Assembly: GCA_020630395.1 (NCBI GenBank)
Contig: JAHDBM010000016.1
Location: forward strand, 23,654-58,256
Origin: Flavobacteriales bacterium
GTDB lineage: Bacteria > Bacteroidota > Bacteroidia > Flavobacteriales_D > CAJJDF01
Length of the DNA: 34,603 nucleotides
Reading direction: 5' to 3'
Under the pieces are notes generated by a model that saw only the letters and a program-made list of their open reading frames with translations, did not search any database and was not told the origin of the DNA. Made by a program: the position numbers and the translations under genes. Positions 14,155 through 21,997 of this stretch are shown here, piece by piece (within the stretch, counting starts at the first letter, position 1; every line of letters starts with the position of its first letter).

Positions 14155-14982
14155 ATGAATAAAAAAATTACAATTATTACAGCAAGTTTACTTGTTGGAT
14201 TTGGTTTATTAATGACTAATGGAGAAACACTTATTGCTAACAATGGAGGACCTGGTGGAGGTAATTCAAGTTCTGGAGGTGACAGTGGAAGCTCTTGTGG
14301 TCAAGGAGGTTGTCATGGAGGTGGACATATTGCAGGTAATAGTTACATTGTAACTGATATACCAGCAGGAGGATATGTTCCAGGAACTGAGTATAATGTT
14401 ACGTTATCGGGTAGTGACAGAGGAAAAAGTAAATTTGGTTTTGAGTTTGCTGCAGAAGATGCATCAAATGCAACTGCCGGGACATTAGCTCCAGGTGCAT
14501 CACCAGTAGCAAGAGAACAATTAAGAGGAAATGGACATTTAGTGCATACGGCTAGTGGTACAACAGGAACTGCAGGATCATTTGGATGGCAATTTAAATG
14601 GACAGCTCCTTCAGCAGGAACAGGTTCAGTAACTTTTTCGACAGCTGTTTTATTTGCTAATGGAAATGGAAATAATGGAGGTGATAGTACTAGAATATCT
14701 TCTTTAACAGTTAATGAAGATTTATCAGTAGGTCTTAATGAATTAACGAAGTTAGAAGTAAAAACGTATCCTAACCCAGTTGTAAATGAATTAAATATAA
14801 GCTTAGAAAAAGCTGACAATGGTGTTATTAATATTTTTGATGCATCAGGTAAGTCAGTTAAAAATATAAACATTAATTCTAATACTCTATTGGTTGATGT
14901 TTCTGATTTAATTGCGGGTAATTATGTGTTACAAGTATCTCAAAATGGATTAATACATAATGAGATTTTAATAAAAAAATAA
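14155..14982 (+). CDS. T9SS-secreted choice-of-anchor V (reelin-like) protein
   Basis: A 275-residue exported protein. The N-terminus MNKKITIITASLLVGFGLLM is a signal peptide; a Gly/Ser-rich stretch (about 30-60) contains CGQGGCHGGGH. Residues about 65-185 (DIPAGGYVPGTEYNVTLSGSDRGKSKFGFEFAAED...FGWQFKWTAPSAGTGSVTFSTAVLFANGNG) match the choice-of-anchor V / Reeler-like domain. The end, VKTYPNPVVNELNISLE...GKSVKNININ...LVDVSDLIAGNYVLQVSQNG, is a type A T9SS sorting domain, so the protein should be anchored or released at the cell surface. In family members a CxxCH heme-like motif precedes the domain; here the spacing is CX4CH (Cys48, Cys53-His54). A strong terminator follows. Confidence 0.88.
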   Translation: MNKKITIITASLLVGFGLLMTNGETLIANNGGPGGGNSSSGGDSGSSCGQGGCHGGGHIAGNSYIVTDIPAGGYVPGTEYNVTLSGSDRGKSKFGFEFAAEDASNATAGTLAPGASPVAREQLRGNGHLVHTASGTTGTAGSFGWQFKWTAPSAGTGSVTFSTAVLFANGNGNNGGDSTRISSLTVNEDLSVGLNELTKLEVKTYPNPVVNELNISLEKADNGVINIFDASGKSVKNININSNTLLVDVSDLIAGNYVLQVSQNGLIHNEILIKK

Positions 14983-15006
14983 AGAATAAAACCCATTAAT
15001 TGTACA

Positions 15007-15036
15007 AGCACATTGATTAATCAATGTGCTTTTTTC
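15007..15036 (+). terminator. Intrinsic terminator after the choice-of-anchor V gene
   Basis: AGCACATTGA and TCAATGTGCT form a perfect 10-bp stem around TTAA, followed by a T-run (TTTTTC). It starts 25 bases after the stop and insulates the following sensor gene. Confidence 0.92.
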
Positions 15037-15074
15037 TTTACAGGTTGTTTAAAAAGGGTTAATTTAAAGGATAA

Positions 15075-18000
15075 TTGAAAAAAGAAGTCTTGAAAAAAGC
15101 CTTAGTTCACATACTCATTTTTCTTACTTTAGTAACTGTTGGATTTTCTCAAGATGAAACACCAATACGCTTTCAACACTTAGGAATTCAAGAAGGACTA
15201 TCTCAGTCTTCTGTTTTTGATGTCGTTCAAGATCATTATGGTTTTGTATGGATAGCAACTCAAGATGGCCTTAACAAATATGACGGTAAAAACATCACCA
15301 CTTTTTATCATGCTCAATTTGATAGTAATACAATACTTTCTAACACGATAAACTGTTTATTAGTAGACGAAAAAAGAGATCTTTTGTGGGTTGGTACTGA
15401 AAGAGGGTTAAACACTATTGATTTTAAATCTAATAAAATCAGTAGTTTATTATTTGGTAATCATAAATATGGAGCAATTGAAGCTATTGTAAAAGATAGT
15501 ATAGGTAATATATGGATTAATGCTAAAAATAAAGGGGTTGTAAAATATACTGATGATGGAGTTAAAACGGTTATTAAAAGTAATCCTACTTCAATTATTA
15601 TATATAAAAATGAATTAATAGCTTCATTTAATAACCAATCATTTTCTATTGATATTCAAACAGATAGTGTAATTACTAAGCGTGAGTATAAAAACTTATT
15701 ATATGTAGCTGAAAGTAAGTTTGGTGTTTTTTATTTAAGTAATAATAGCATTCTATTTTCTTACAAACATAAAACACCAATAGATTTAGTAAAACGATTT
15801 AAATTACTCGAAAATAAAACATTTACAAAAATTTTGGTAGATGGTAATCATTGTTGGATTGGTACTGAGCAACACGGCTTATTCCATTATGATATTCAAG
15901 CCAATAATGTAGAGAATTACCAATACAAAGAAAATATTAAATACACTATTTCAGATAATTATATACGATCAATTTATAAGGATTATGCAGGTACTATATG
16001 GATAGGAACTGATAATGGAGGGATTAGCTTTTTTGACTTTACTAAACAAAACATAAAATATTTAGGCAAAGGAGATAATGGTCTTTCGAGTAAAATAGTA
16101 TGGGCAATTGAGGGAGATGAATATGGAAATGTTTTTATTGGAACGAATACAGGGTTAGATATTTATAATCAATTTAAACAAACGATATCTAATTATACCA
16201 TCAATGATGGTAAGTCTTCTACTGTAAGATCTGTTATTGCTAAAGATCAGTTATTGGTAGGTACAGACGAAAGCTTCTATAAAGTAAATATTAATGGATC
16301 AAAACTATTGTTTATAGACCTTTTTAAGGGAATAAAAGACTCCTTACTTCAAGATATTGCAATTTATACGATTACTCCATATAAAAAAAATGAATATTGG
16401 CTTGGTACTAGCAAAGGCCTTATACGATTTGATACTAAAAATAAATCGTACACATGTTTTAATCGAAAAACATCTAATATTTCAAATGAAGTTGTTAGAG
16501 CGATATATAAATCAGAAAAAGGGGATTGGTGGATTGGTACCGAAGGAGGTTTAAATAGAATGTTTGTTGTTAATGATACTGTTAGTACTTTTTCTTCTTT
16601 TTTACCAGGAAATAACCCTAATACAATTAGCGGCTCAATAGTAACTACTATTATAGAAGATGATAGTAATTTTATATGGGTAGGCACTTATGATGGAGCA
16701 TTAAATAGATACAACCCGGTTAATAGAACATTTAAAAACTACTCTGTTAAAGATGGTCTATCTAATAATGCGGTATATGGTATTTTAAAAACAGATTCTT
16801 TATTATGGGTTAGTACAAACAGAGGTATTTCATCTTTAAACTTAAATACCAAAGAGTTTAGGAACTTTTACGAATCTGATGGATTACAAAGTAATGAGTT
16901 TAATACAGGAGCATTTTATAAGACTAAATACGGAGAATTATTTTTTGGAGGAATTAACGGAGTTAGTAATTTTTATCCTACAGATTTAAAAAAGAACAAG
17001 CAGTCTCCATTAATGGGGCTAACTAAAATTTTAGTAAACAATAAACCGCTAAATACCTTAAGTAATTACGAGAATAAAAGTTTAAACGGAATTGAAGTAG
17101 TTGAATTTAACTACACACAAAACAACATTAATATCCATTTTGCTAGTTTACATTATACGAATACGCAGAATAATAAATACCGTTATTTTATAAGAGAACT
17201 TCAAGACACCTCATTAATAATAGATAAAATAGGTGTTGCCAATTACTCTGCTTTATCTCCAGGAGAATATAATCTAGTTGTTTATGGAAGTAATTCTGAT
17301 GGGGTTTGGAGTGAGCAACCGCTAACATTAAAAATTATTATTCATCCACCATTTTGGGGCACATGGTTATTTAGAATATTTGTAATAGGGCTTATAGGTT
17401 TAATTGTGTTTTTTATTATTCGTTTTCGAATTAGATCGGTAAAAAAGAGTAAAGCGTTACTTGAATCATTGGTTAAAAGAAGAACAGAGACTATTTTTAA
17501 GCAAAAGGAACAAATAGAAAAACAGAATAAAGATTTAGAGAAAGAGAAAGAGAAGGCAGACAATGTTTTACATAAAATTTTTCCAGATAAAATTGCTCAA
17601 AAATTAAAAAATAAAGGAAAAGTAAAGGCAGAACATTATCAACAAGCTACTATTATGTTTGCCGATTTCGTTTCTTTTTCTTCTATATCGAGTAAGCTTA
17701 AGCCAGAGGAAACGGTAAGTCAATTAAACCGATATTTTAAAGAATTCGATAAGATTATCATTAGAAATAATTTAGTTCAAATTAAAACTATTGGCGATTC
17801 GTATATGACAGCTGCAGGTATTCCAAAAAGTAATAATACTAATGCTATTGATTCTGTTCTTGCAGGTTTGCAAATACAATCTTACATGCAAAATTTGTAT
17901 GAAGAAGATAATACGAATTGGAGGTTAAGAGTAGGAATTAATACAGGAGAGTTAGTAGCAGGTGTCTTAGAAACCAAAAGGCCACTATATGACATTTGGG

Positions 18001-18827
18001 GGAGCTCAGTTAACATTGCAAGCCGAGTTCAAGATGAAGGAAAACCAGGAAAAGTTAATATATCTGAACATACCTACAGAATTATAAAACCATTTTTTAA
18101 TTGCTCTGCAAGAGGAGGCATAATGACAAAGAATGTTGGTGTAATTAGCATGTATTTTGTAGATGGAATTAGATCAGAATTATCTCAAGATGGTGAAGGT
18201 AAATTTCCGAATAGAAGATTTTGGAGTTATGTTAAAACATATCTAGAAAGTGAATTAAGATATAATGAGTTAGAGCATGATTTCATTAAGTATTTAAGAG
18301 ATAATTTAGATAAAAATTTACATTACCATTCATTACATCATACTATTGATGTTATTGATGCTGCGGAAAGAATTGCCTTAGCTGAAGGTGTTTTTGATGA
18401 ACGTATGTTATTGATTAAAACAGCAGCACTTATTCATGATGCTGGTTTTATTAAGCAGTATAACAACAATGAACCTGTAGGGGTTGAGTATGCTAAAGAA
18501 TGGCTTCCAAAATATGGCTATAGTGCTAAACAAATAGATAAAGTGTCAGAATTAATTTTAGCCACTAATGTAAGCCACAAGCCTAAAAACAAACTGCAAA
18601 GAATTATTAAAGATGCTGATTTAGATTATTTAGGCAGAGATGACTTCGAATCTATAAGCGATAAACTTTTTATGGAGTTACAAGAAAGGGGTATAGTTGA
18701 AACCAAAGAAGAATGGGATAAAATGCAGGTGAAGTTTTTTAACACCCATCAGTTTTATACAGCATACTCTAAAGATCGAAGGGCAAAAAAAAAAGAATTA
18801 AATAAGCCTTTTTTAGCTAATGTCTAA
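15075..18827 (+). CDS. Propeller sensor fused to adenylate cyclase and HD phosphodiesterase-like domain
   Basis: A 1250-residue membrane protein. Signal peptide about 1-25. Residues about 30-660 carry some eleven propeller motifs of the two-component-regulator type (WIATQDGLNKYDG, WVGTERGLN, WIGTEQHGLFHYD, WLGTSKGLIRF, WIGTEGGLNRM ...), then a Y_Y_Y domain to about 757. One transmembrane helix follows (about 763-784), then a charged coiled coil to about 840. The class III cyclase domain (about 855-1000) has metal Asp864 (FADF) and Asp908 (IGDSY), adenine-specifying Lys904 (KTIGD) and Asp973 (YDIWG), and Asn980/Arg984 (VNIASR), so adenylate cyclase activity is predicted. The last 180 residues hold an HD domain: H1085-x3-H1089 (YHSLHHTIDV), H1121-D1122 (ALIHD), Asp1182. 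The start is TTG at 15075 after AAAGGA, immediately behind an in-frame TAA; there is no ATG nearby. A typical histidine kinase core is absent. Confidence 0.93.
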   Translation: MKKEVLKKALVHILIFLTLVTVGFSQDETPIRFQHLGIQEGLSQSSVFDVVQDHYGFVWIATQDGLNKYDGKNITTFYHAQFDSNTILSNTINCLLVDEKRDLLWVGTERGLNTIDFKSNKISSLLFGNHKYGAIEAIVKDSIGNIWINAKNKGVVKYTDDGVKTVIKSNPTSIIIYKNELIASFNNQSFSIDIQTDSVITKREYKNLLYVAESKFGVFYLSNNSILFSYKHKTPIDLVKRFKLLENKTFTKILVDGNHCWIGTEQHGLFHYDIQANNVENYQYKENIKYTISDNYIRSIYKDYAGTIWIGTDNGGISFFDFTKQNIKYLGKGDNGLSSKIVWAIEGDEYGNVFIGTNTGLDIYNQFKQTISNYTINDGKSSTVRSVIAKDQLLVGTDESFYKVNINGSKLLFIDLFKGIKDSLLQDIAIYTITPYKKNEYWLGTSKGLIRFDTKNKSYTCFNRKTSNISNEVVRAIYKSEKGDWWIGTEGGLNRMFVVNDTVSTFSSFLPGNNPNTISGSIVTTIIEDDSNFIWVGTYDGALNRYNPVNRTFKNYSVKDGLSNNAVYGILKTDSLLWVSTNRGISSLNLNTKEFRNFYESDGLQSNEFNTGAFYKTKYGELFFGGINGVSNFYPTDLKKNKQSPLMGLTKILVNNKPLNTLSNYENKSLNGIEVVEFNYTQNNINIHFASLHYTNTQNNKYRYFIRELQDTSLIIDKIGVANYSALSPGEYNLVVYGSNSDGVWSEQPLTLKIIIHPPFWGTWLFRIFVIGLIGLIVFFIIRFRIRSVKKSKALLESLVKRRTETIFKQKEQIEKQNKDLEKEKEKADNVLHKIFPDKIAQKLKNKGKVKAEHYQQATIMFADFVSFSSISSKLKPEETVSQLNRYFKEFDKIIIRNNLVQIKTIGDSYMTAAGIPKSNNTNAIDSVLAGLQIQSYMQNLYEEDNTNWRLRVGINTGELVAGVLETKRPLYDIWGSSVNIASRVQDEGKPGKVNISEHTYRIIKPFFNCSARGGIMTKNVGVISMYFVDGIRSELSQDGEGKFPNRRFWSYVKTYLESELRYNELEHDFIKYLRDNLDKNLHYHSLHHTIDVIDAAERIALAEGVFDERMLLIKTAALIHDAGFIKQYNNNEPVGVEYAKEWLPKYGYSAKQIDKVSELILATNVSHKPKNKLQRIIKDADLDYLGRDDFESISDKLFMELQERGIVETKEEWDKMQVKFFNTHQFYTAYSKDRRAKKKELNKPFLANV

Positions 18828-19623
18828 ACAGTTAAACATCATTCAAGAGCAAGCATTTTTAGAAAGTGAAAGCATATTGAACGATAATTTATTTAGTTAT
18901 ACATTATTTCCATTTAAGAATAAGTTGTCTCCAACTGAGATAGACAATACGGCTACTCTTCTTGGTAAAAGAATGGAAGTTTTTTTTCATCATTATTTAA
19001 CTTATCATGAACAATATGAAATAATAAACCATTCAATTCAACTAATTGATAATAAAGTAACCATTGGAGAATTAGATTTTATTGTTAAAAACGAAGAAAG
19101 ATTTCTACACATAGAACTTGCGTATAAGTTTTATCTATTTGATCCTTCCATTTTATCAAAGGATAACATGGGGAAGTGGATTGGCCCAAATAGAAATGAT
19201 TCTTTAGTTAAAAAGTTAACAAAACTAAAAGAAAAGCAATTTCCTTTATTATACAGTAAAGAAGGAAAAGCGTTTTTAAACAATCATCATATTTCTATAG
19301 ATAGTGTAGACCAAGAATTATTACTGTTGGGTAAATTATACTTACCATATAATTATAAAGAGCATAATTGGATGCTTAACAAAGCATGTTTTGATGGTTT
19401 ATGGATGCGGTTTAATCTATTTAAACACATAGAACATGTTGATGTGGAGTTTTTTATACCTAGAAAATTTAATTGGCACATAAACCCAACTCATCATAAT
19501 ATTTGGCTAAGCAAAGAACATATTTTAGTTCAAATTAATGAACAAATGATGGCAAAAAAATCTGTTTTAGTTTGGCTAAAGCAGAATGATAAATACGAAA
19601 AACTATTTATTGTTTGGTGGTGA
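18820..19623 (+). CDS. DUF1853-family, PD-(D/E)XK nuclease-like protein
   Basis: A 267-residue soluble protein. The segment TIGELDFIVKNEERFLHIELAYKFYL (about residues 86-111) resembles the core of DUF1853, with the GELD Asp and the HIELAxK Glu-x-x-x-Lys pattern of a PD-(D/E)XK nuclease fold. GPNRNDSLVKKLTKLKEKQFPLL follows, as in the family. No nuclease activity has been established for this family to my knowledge. The ATG overlaps the end of the cyclase/HD sensor by eight bases, indicating translational coupling and perhaps a functional link. Its own end overlaps the convergent bestrophin gene by 21 bases. An intrinsic terminator follows inside that gene. Confidence 0.82.
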   Translation: MSKQLNIIQEQAFLESESILNDNLFSYTLFPFKNKLSPTEIDNTATLLGKRMEVFFHHYLTYHEQYEIINHSIQLIDNKVTIGELDFIVKNEERFLHIELAYKFYLFDPSILSKDNMGKWIGPNRNDSLVKKLTKLKEKQFPLLYSKEGKAFLNNHHISIDSVDQELLLLGKLYLPYNYKEHNWMLNKACFDGLWMRFNLFKHIEHVDVEFFIPRKFNWHINPTHHNIWLSKEHILVQINEQMMAKKSVLVWLKQNDKYEKLFIVWW

Positions 19624-20493
19624 TTGATAAGCTAATATTTCATGAACATTAGCTTTAATTTTTCCGCATAATTCATCAGTAGGTAAGTCATTATCATCAT
19701 CTCCAAAAGGATCTTCAATTTCTTCTGCTAGTATTTCCATACTCACTAACACATAAAATACAAACGTAGTAATAAGTATAGACCAGTACCCAAAACTAGA
19801 AACAAAGGCCAATGGCATTGTTGTAACATAAATAAAAATGAATTTTTTAAGAAATAAACTATAAGAATATGGTATAGGTGTATTCTTTATACGCTCACAT
19901 GCTCCAGTAATATCTGAAAAAGTTTTAAGGTTTACATCTAAAGAAAGGTATTCTATATCAGTAATTTCGTTTTTTTCTCTTAGTAATTGTAATTCATTAT
20001 ACAATTGTTTTGCAATGTAACTTGTTTTATGATCGATTACTTCTATTTCTTTTCGTTCAGTTTCCGTTAAATCAAGTTCATCTAATATTACTCCACTTCT
20101 AAGGTGTTCTTTCATGGCATAAGCATAATTAGGAATCATTCTCGCAAAAAATGCTTTAAATTCTTTGTTATGAGTAGTTGAGGCAACTTTTATAGCTAAA
20201 TTTCGAGTGTTGTTTACTAACTCTCCCCATTTTTTTCTTCCTTCCCACCATCTGTCGTAACCGGTATTTGTTCTAAAGACTAATAAAAGAGATAACACAA
20301 AACCAACTAAAGAATATACTTGCATAAGGTTAGTTCCCCATTCGGCATCTCCAAGGTATTTTATTTCCAAATAGGTGATACCGGTAGTTAAAAGAGCAAT
20401 AAACAAAAGTTCTTTCCAAAGAATACGAACCGTATCGCTTTTATGAATAGATAGAATGTGAAAAAACCAACTTTTAGGATTATACTTAATCAT
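19603..20493 (-). CDS. Bestrophin-family ion channel protein
   Basis: A 296-residue protein of the bacterial bestrophin (UPF0187) family. Signature segments: VFRTNTGYDRWWEGRKKWGELVNNTRNLA (about 72-100), which holds the conserved RTNxxYxRWWEGR motif, then MKEHLRSG, and PIPYSYSLFLKKFIFIYVTTMPLAF near the third helix. Transmembrane segments lie near residues 25-45, 55-75, 215-235 and 238-258. Bacterial homologues form pentameric channels; some are cation-selective. The C-terminus (EEIEDPFGDDDNDLP) carries the acidic EDPFG-DxxDL motif of the family. Divergent from the yebC gene and convergent with the DUF1853 gene. Its 3' end also encodes the partner's terminator on the other strand. Confidence 0.92.
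   Translation of the reverse strand: MIKYNPKSWFFHILSIHKSDTVRILWKELLFIALLTTGITYLEIKYLGDAEWGTNLMQVYSLVGFVLSLLLVFRTNTGYDRWWEGRKKWGELVNNTRNLAIKVASTTHNKEFKAFFARMIPNYAYAMKEHLRSGVILDELDLTETERKEIEVIDHKTSYIAKQLYNELQLLREKNEITDIEYLSLDVNLKTFSDITGACERIKNTPIPYSYSLFLKKFIFIYVTTMPLAFVSSFGYWSILITTFVFYVLVSMEILAEEIEDPFGDDDNDLPTDELCGKIKANVHEILAYQSPPNNK
19629..19663 (+). terminator. Intrinsic terminator for the DUF1853 gene, inside the bestrophin gene
   Basis: AAGCTAAT (19629-19636) pairs with ATTAGCTT (19648-19655) around an 11-base loop, followed by TAATTTTT. It starts six bases after the DUF1853 stop and lies in the last codons of the convergent bestrophin gene. Confidence 0.6.
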
Positions 20494-20594
20494 GTTACTA
20501 TTAATTTAGATATTAAAGGTATAAAATTCATTTTTTAGTGATAAAAGAATAAAAAGATAAGATTAAGTATATTTAAGGATAATTAGTATTAGAT

Positions 20595-21302
20595 ATGGGA
20601 AGAGCATTTGAATTTAGGAAGGAAAGAAAGATGAAAAGATGGTCGGCTATGAGTAAAACATTTACTCGTATTGGTAAGGAAATTACCATGGCTGCGAAAG
20701 AAGGTGGAGGTAACCCTGATAATAATATTAGGTTAAGAATGGCAATTCAAAATGCGAAGGCGGCTAATATGCCTAAAGATAATGTTGCCAGAGCAATAAA
20801 AAAAGCTACCGATAAAGATACAAGTGATTATAAAGAAGTTACTTACGAAGGATACGGGCCGCACGGAATAGCCATTTTTGTTGAAACAGCTACTGATAAT
20901 CATGTTAGAACAGTAGCGAATGTAAGGAGTTATTTTAACAAACATGACGGTAGTTTAGGAACAACTGGTTCAGTAGAGTTTTTATTTGAACGAAAGTGTC
21001 ATTTTAAAATTTCAAAAGAAGCTAGAGATATTGAAGAGCTAGAGTTAGAATTAATTGATTTTGGAGTAGAAGAATTATTTGAAGAGGACGATCATATTAT
21101 GATATATGGTGACTTCCCTGAGTTTGGTAACATCCAAAAAGGATTAGATGATATGGGAATCGAAATCATAGAAAGTGGCTACGAACGAATTCCATTAAAC
21201 ACCAAAAGCATAACAGAAGAGCAACAACAAGATCTTGAAAAATTACTCCAAAAACTAGAGGAAGATGATGATGTACAAAATGTATATCACACTATGGCTT
21301 AA
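20595..21302 (+). CDS. YebC/PmpR-family protein
   Basis: A 235-residue YebC-family protein. Conserved blocks: MGRAFEFRKERKMKRWSAMSKTFTRIGKEI, MAAKEGGGNPDNNIRLRMAIQNAKAANMPKDNVARAIKKA and YEGYGPHGIAIFVETATDNHVRTVANVRSYFNKHDGSLGTTGSVEFLF, then the acidic C-terminal domain. Members are classically annotated as transcriptional regulators; more recent work assigns a role in translation of stall-prone (proline-rich) sequences. The start GRAFEFRK replaces the AGHSKWANIKH of many homologues and is usual in Bacteroidota. The gene is divergent from bestrophin. Its stop overlaps the convergent SDR gene by four bases. Confidence 0.95.
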   Translation: MGRAFEFRKERKMKRWSAMSKTFTRIGKEITMAAKEGGGNPDNNIRLRMAIQNAKAANMPKDNVARAIKKATDKDTSDYKEVTYEGYGPHGIAIFVETATDNHVRTVANVRSYFNKHDGSLGTTGSVEFLFERKCHFKISKEARDIEELELELIDFGVEELFEEDDHIMIYGDFPEFGNIQKGLDDMGIEIIESGYERIPLNTKSITEEQQQDLEKLLQKLEEDDDVQNVYHTMA

Positions 21303-21997
21303 GGATTAGTAGCCCAAACGCTAACTTCAGGTATAAAACCTCTATTATCCATTTTTAAGGTAAACACAATAGTATCGGCAATTTCTTTAGGAGATAATTT
21401 TGTGGGTTCTAATTTACGTTCTTCTCTTGATTCTACATTAAAAGCTGTTGGGACTTCACTAGGATTAATTTGAATAACCCTTACATTATGTTTTCTTAGT
21501 TCTGCTTGCCAACATTGTGTTAAGCCTCTTAATGCAAATTTACTAGCGGCATAAACCGATCCGAATGCAAAACCCTTTGTAGCTGCAGTAGAAGCTATAT
21601 TAATAATATTACCCGTGTTTTGTTGCTTAAAGTCCTTTACAATCTCTTTAGTTAACATTGTAAGTCCAAAAACATTGGTAGAAAATACACGCTCAAATGA
21701 TTCGATAGATACTTCGTCAACAAGGGCAAACTCACCAATACCGGCATTATTTATTAATACATCAATACCGCCAAGAGTAGATTTTATTTTTTGATAAACA
21801 GAAGGGATATTATCATAATCGGCCATATCTAGTTGAAATGGAATTGCGCCAATCTCTTTTGCCACAGCATTTAACTTTTCTTTATTACGACCTGTAATAA
21901 TAACTTTTGCCCCTTCTTTTATTAAGGAAATGGCTGTTGCTTTACCAATACCTGAACTACCGCCTGTTAGCAGTACTTTTTTATCTTTTAAATTCAT
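21299..21997 (-). CDS. Short-chain dehydrogenase/reductase
   Basis: A 232-residue classical SDR. TGGSSGIGKA (residues 11-20) is the nucleotide-binding TGxxxGIG motif, NNAG is at about 84-87, and the catalytic Ser/Tyr/Lys are in NIASTAATKGF and the YAASK motif. The closest general class is ketoacyl-ACP reductase-like; substrate unknown. Arg at the end of the second strand (ITGRNKEK) suggests NADPH preference (inference). The ATG follows directly the stop of the upstream 940-residue repeat protein (TAAATG), so the two are transcribed together, although their functions look unrelated. Confidence 0.92.
   Translation of the reverse strand: MNLKDKKVLLTGGSSGIGKATAISLIKEGAKVIITGRNKEKLNAVAKEIGAIPFQLDMADYDNIPSVYQKIKSTLGGIDVLINNAGIGEFALVDEVSIESFERVFSTNVFGLTMLTKEIVKDFKQQNTGNIINIASTAATKGFAFGSVYAASKFALRGLTQCWQAELRKHNVRVIQINPSEVPTAFNVESREERKLEPTKLSPKEIADTIVFTLKMDNRGFIPEVSVWATNP

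Noticed and set aside
14343-14873. Minus-strand open frame of 176 codons opposite the choice-of-anchor V gene
   Set aside because: The plus strand has a full signal peptide, domain and T9SS sorting sequence. The antisense frame is an effect of the biased codons, has no credible start region and no known motif.
18820-19623. Reading the sensor plus DUF1853 pair as a complete CBASS-type defence system
   Set aside because: The cyclase is a class III adenylate cyclase in a transmembrane receptor, not a CD-NTase, and no CBASS effector or ancillary gene is present.
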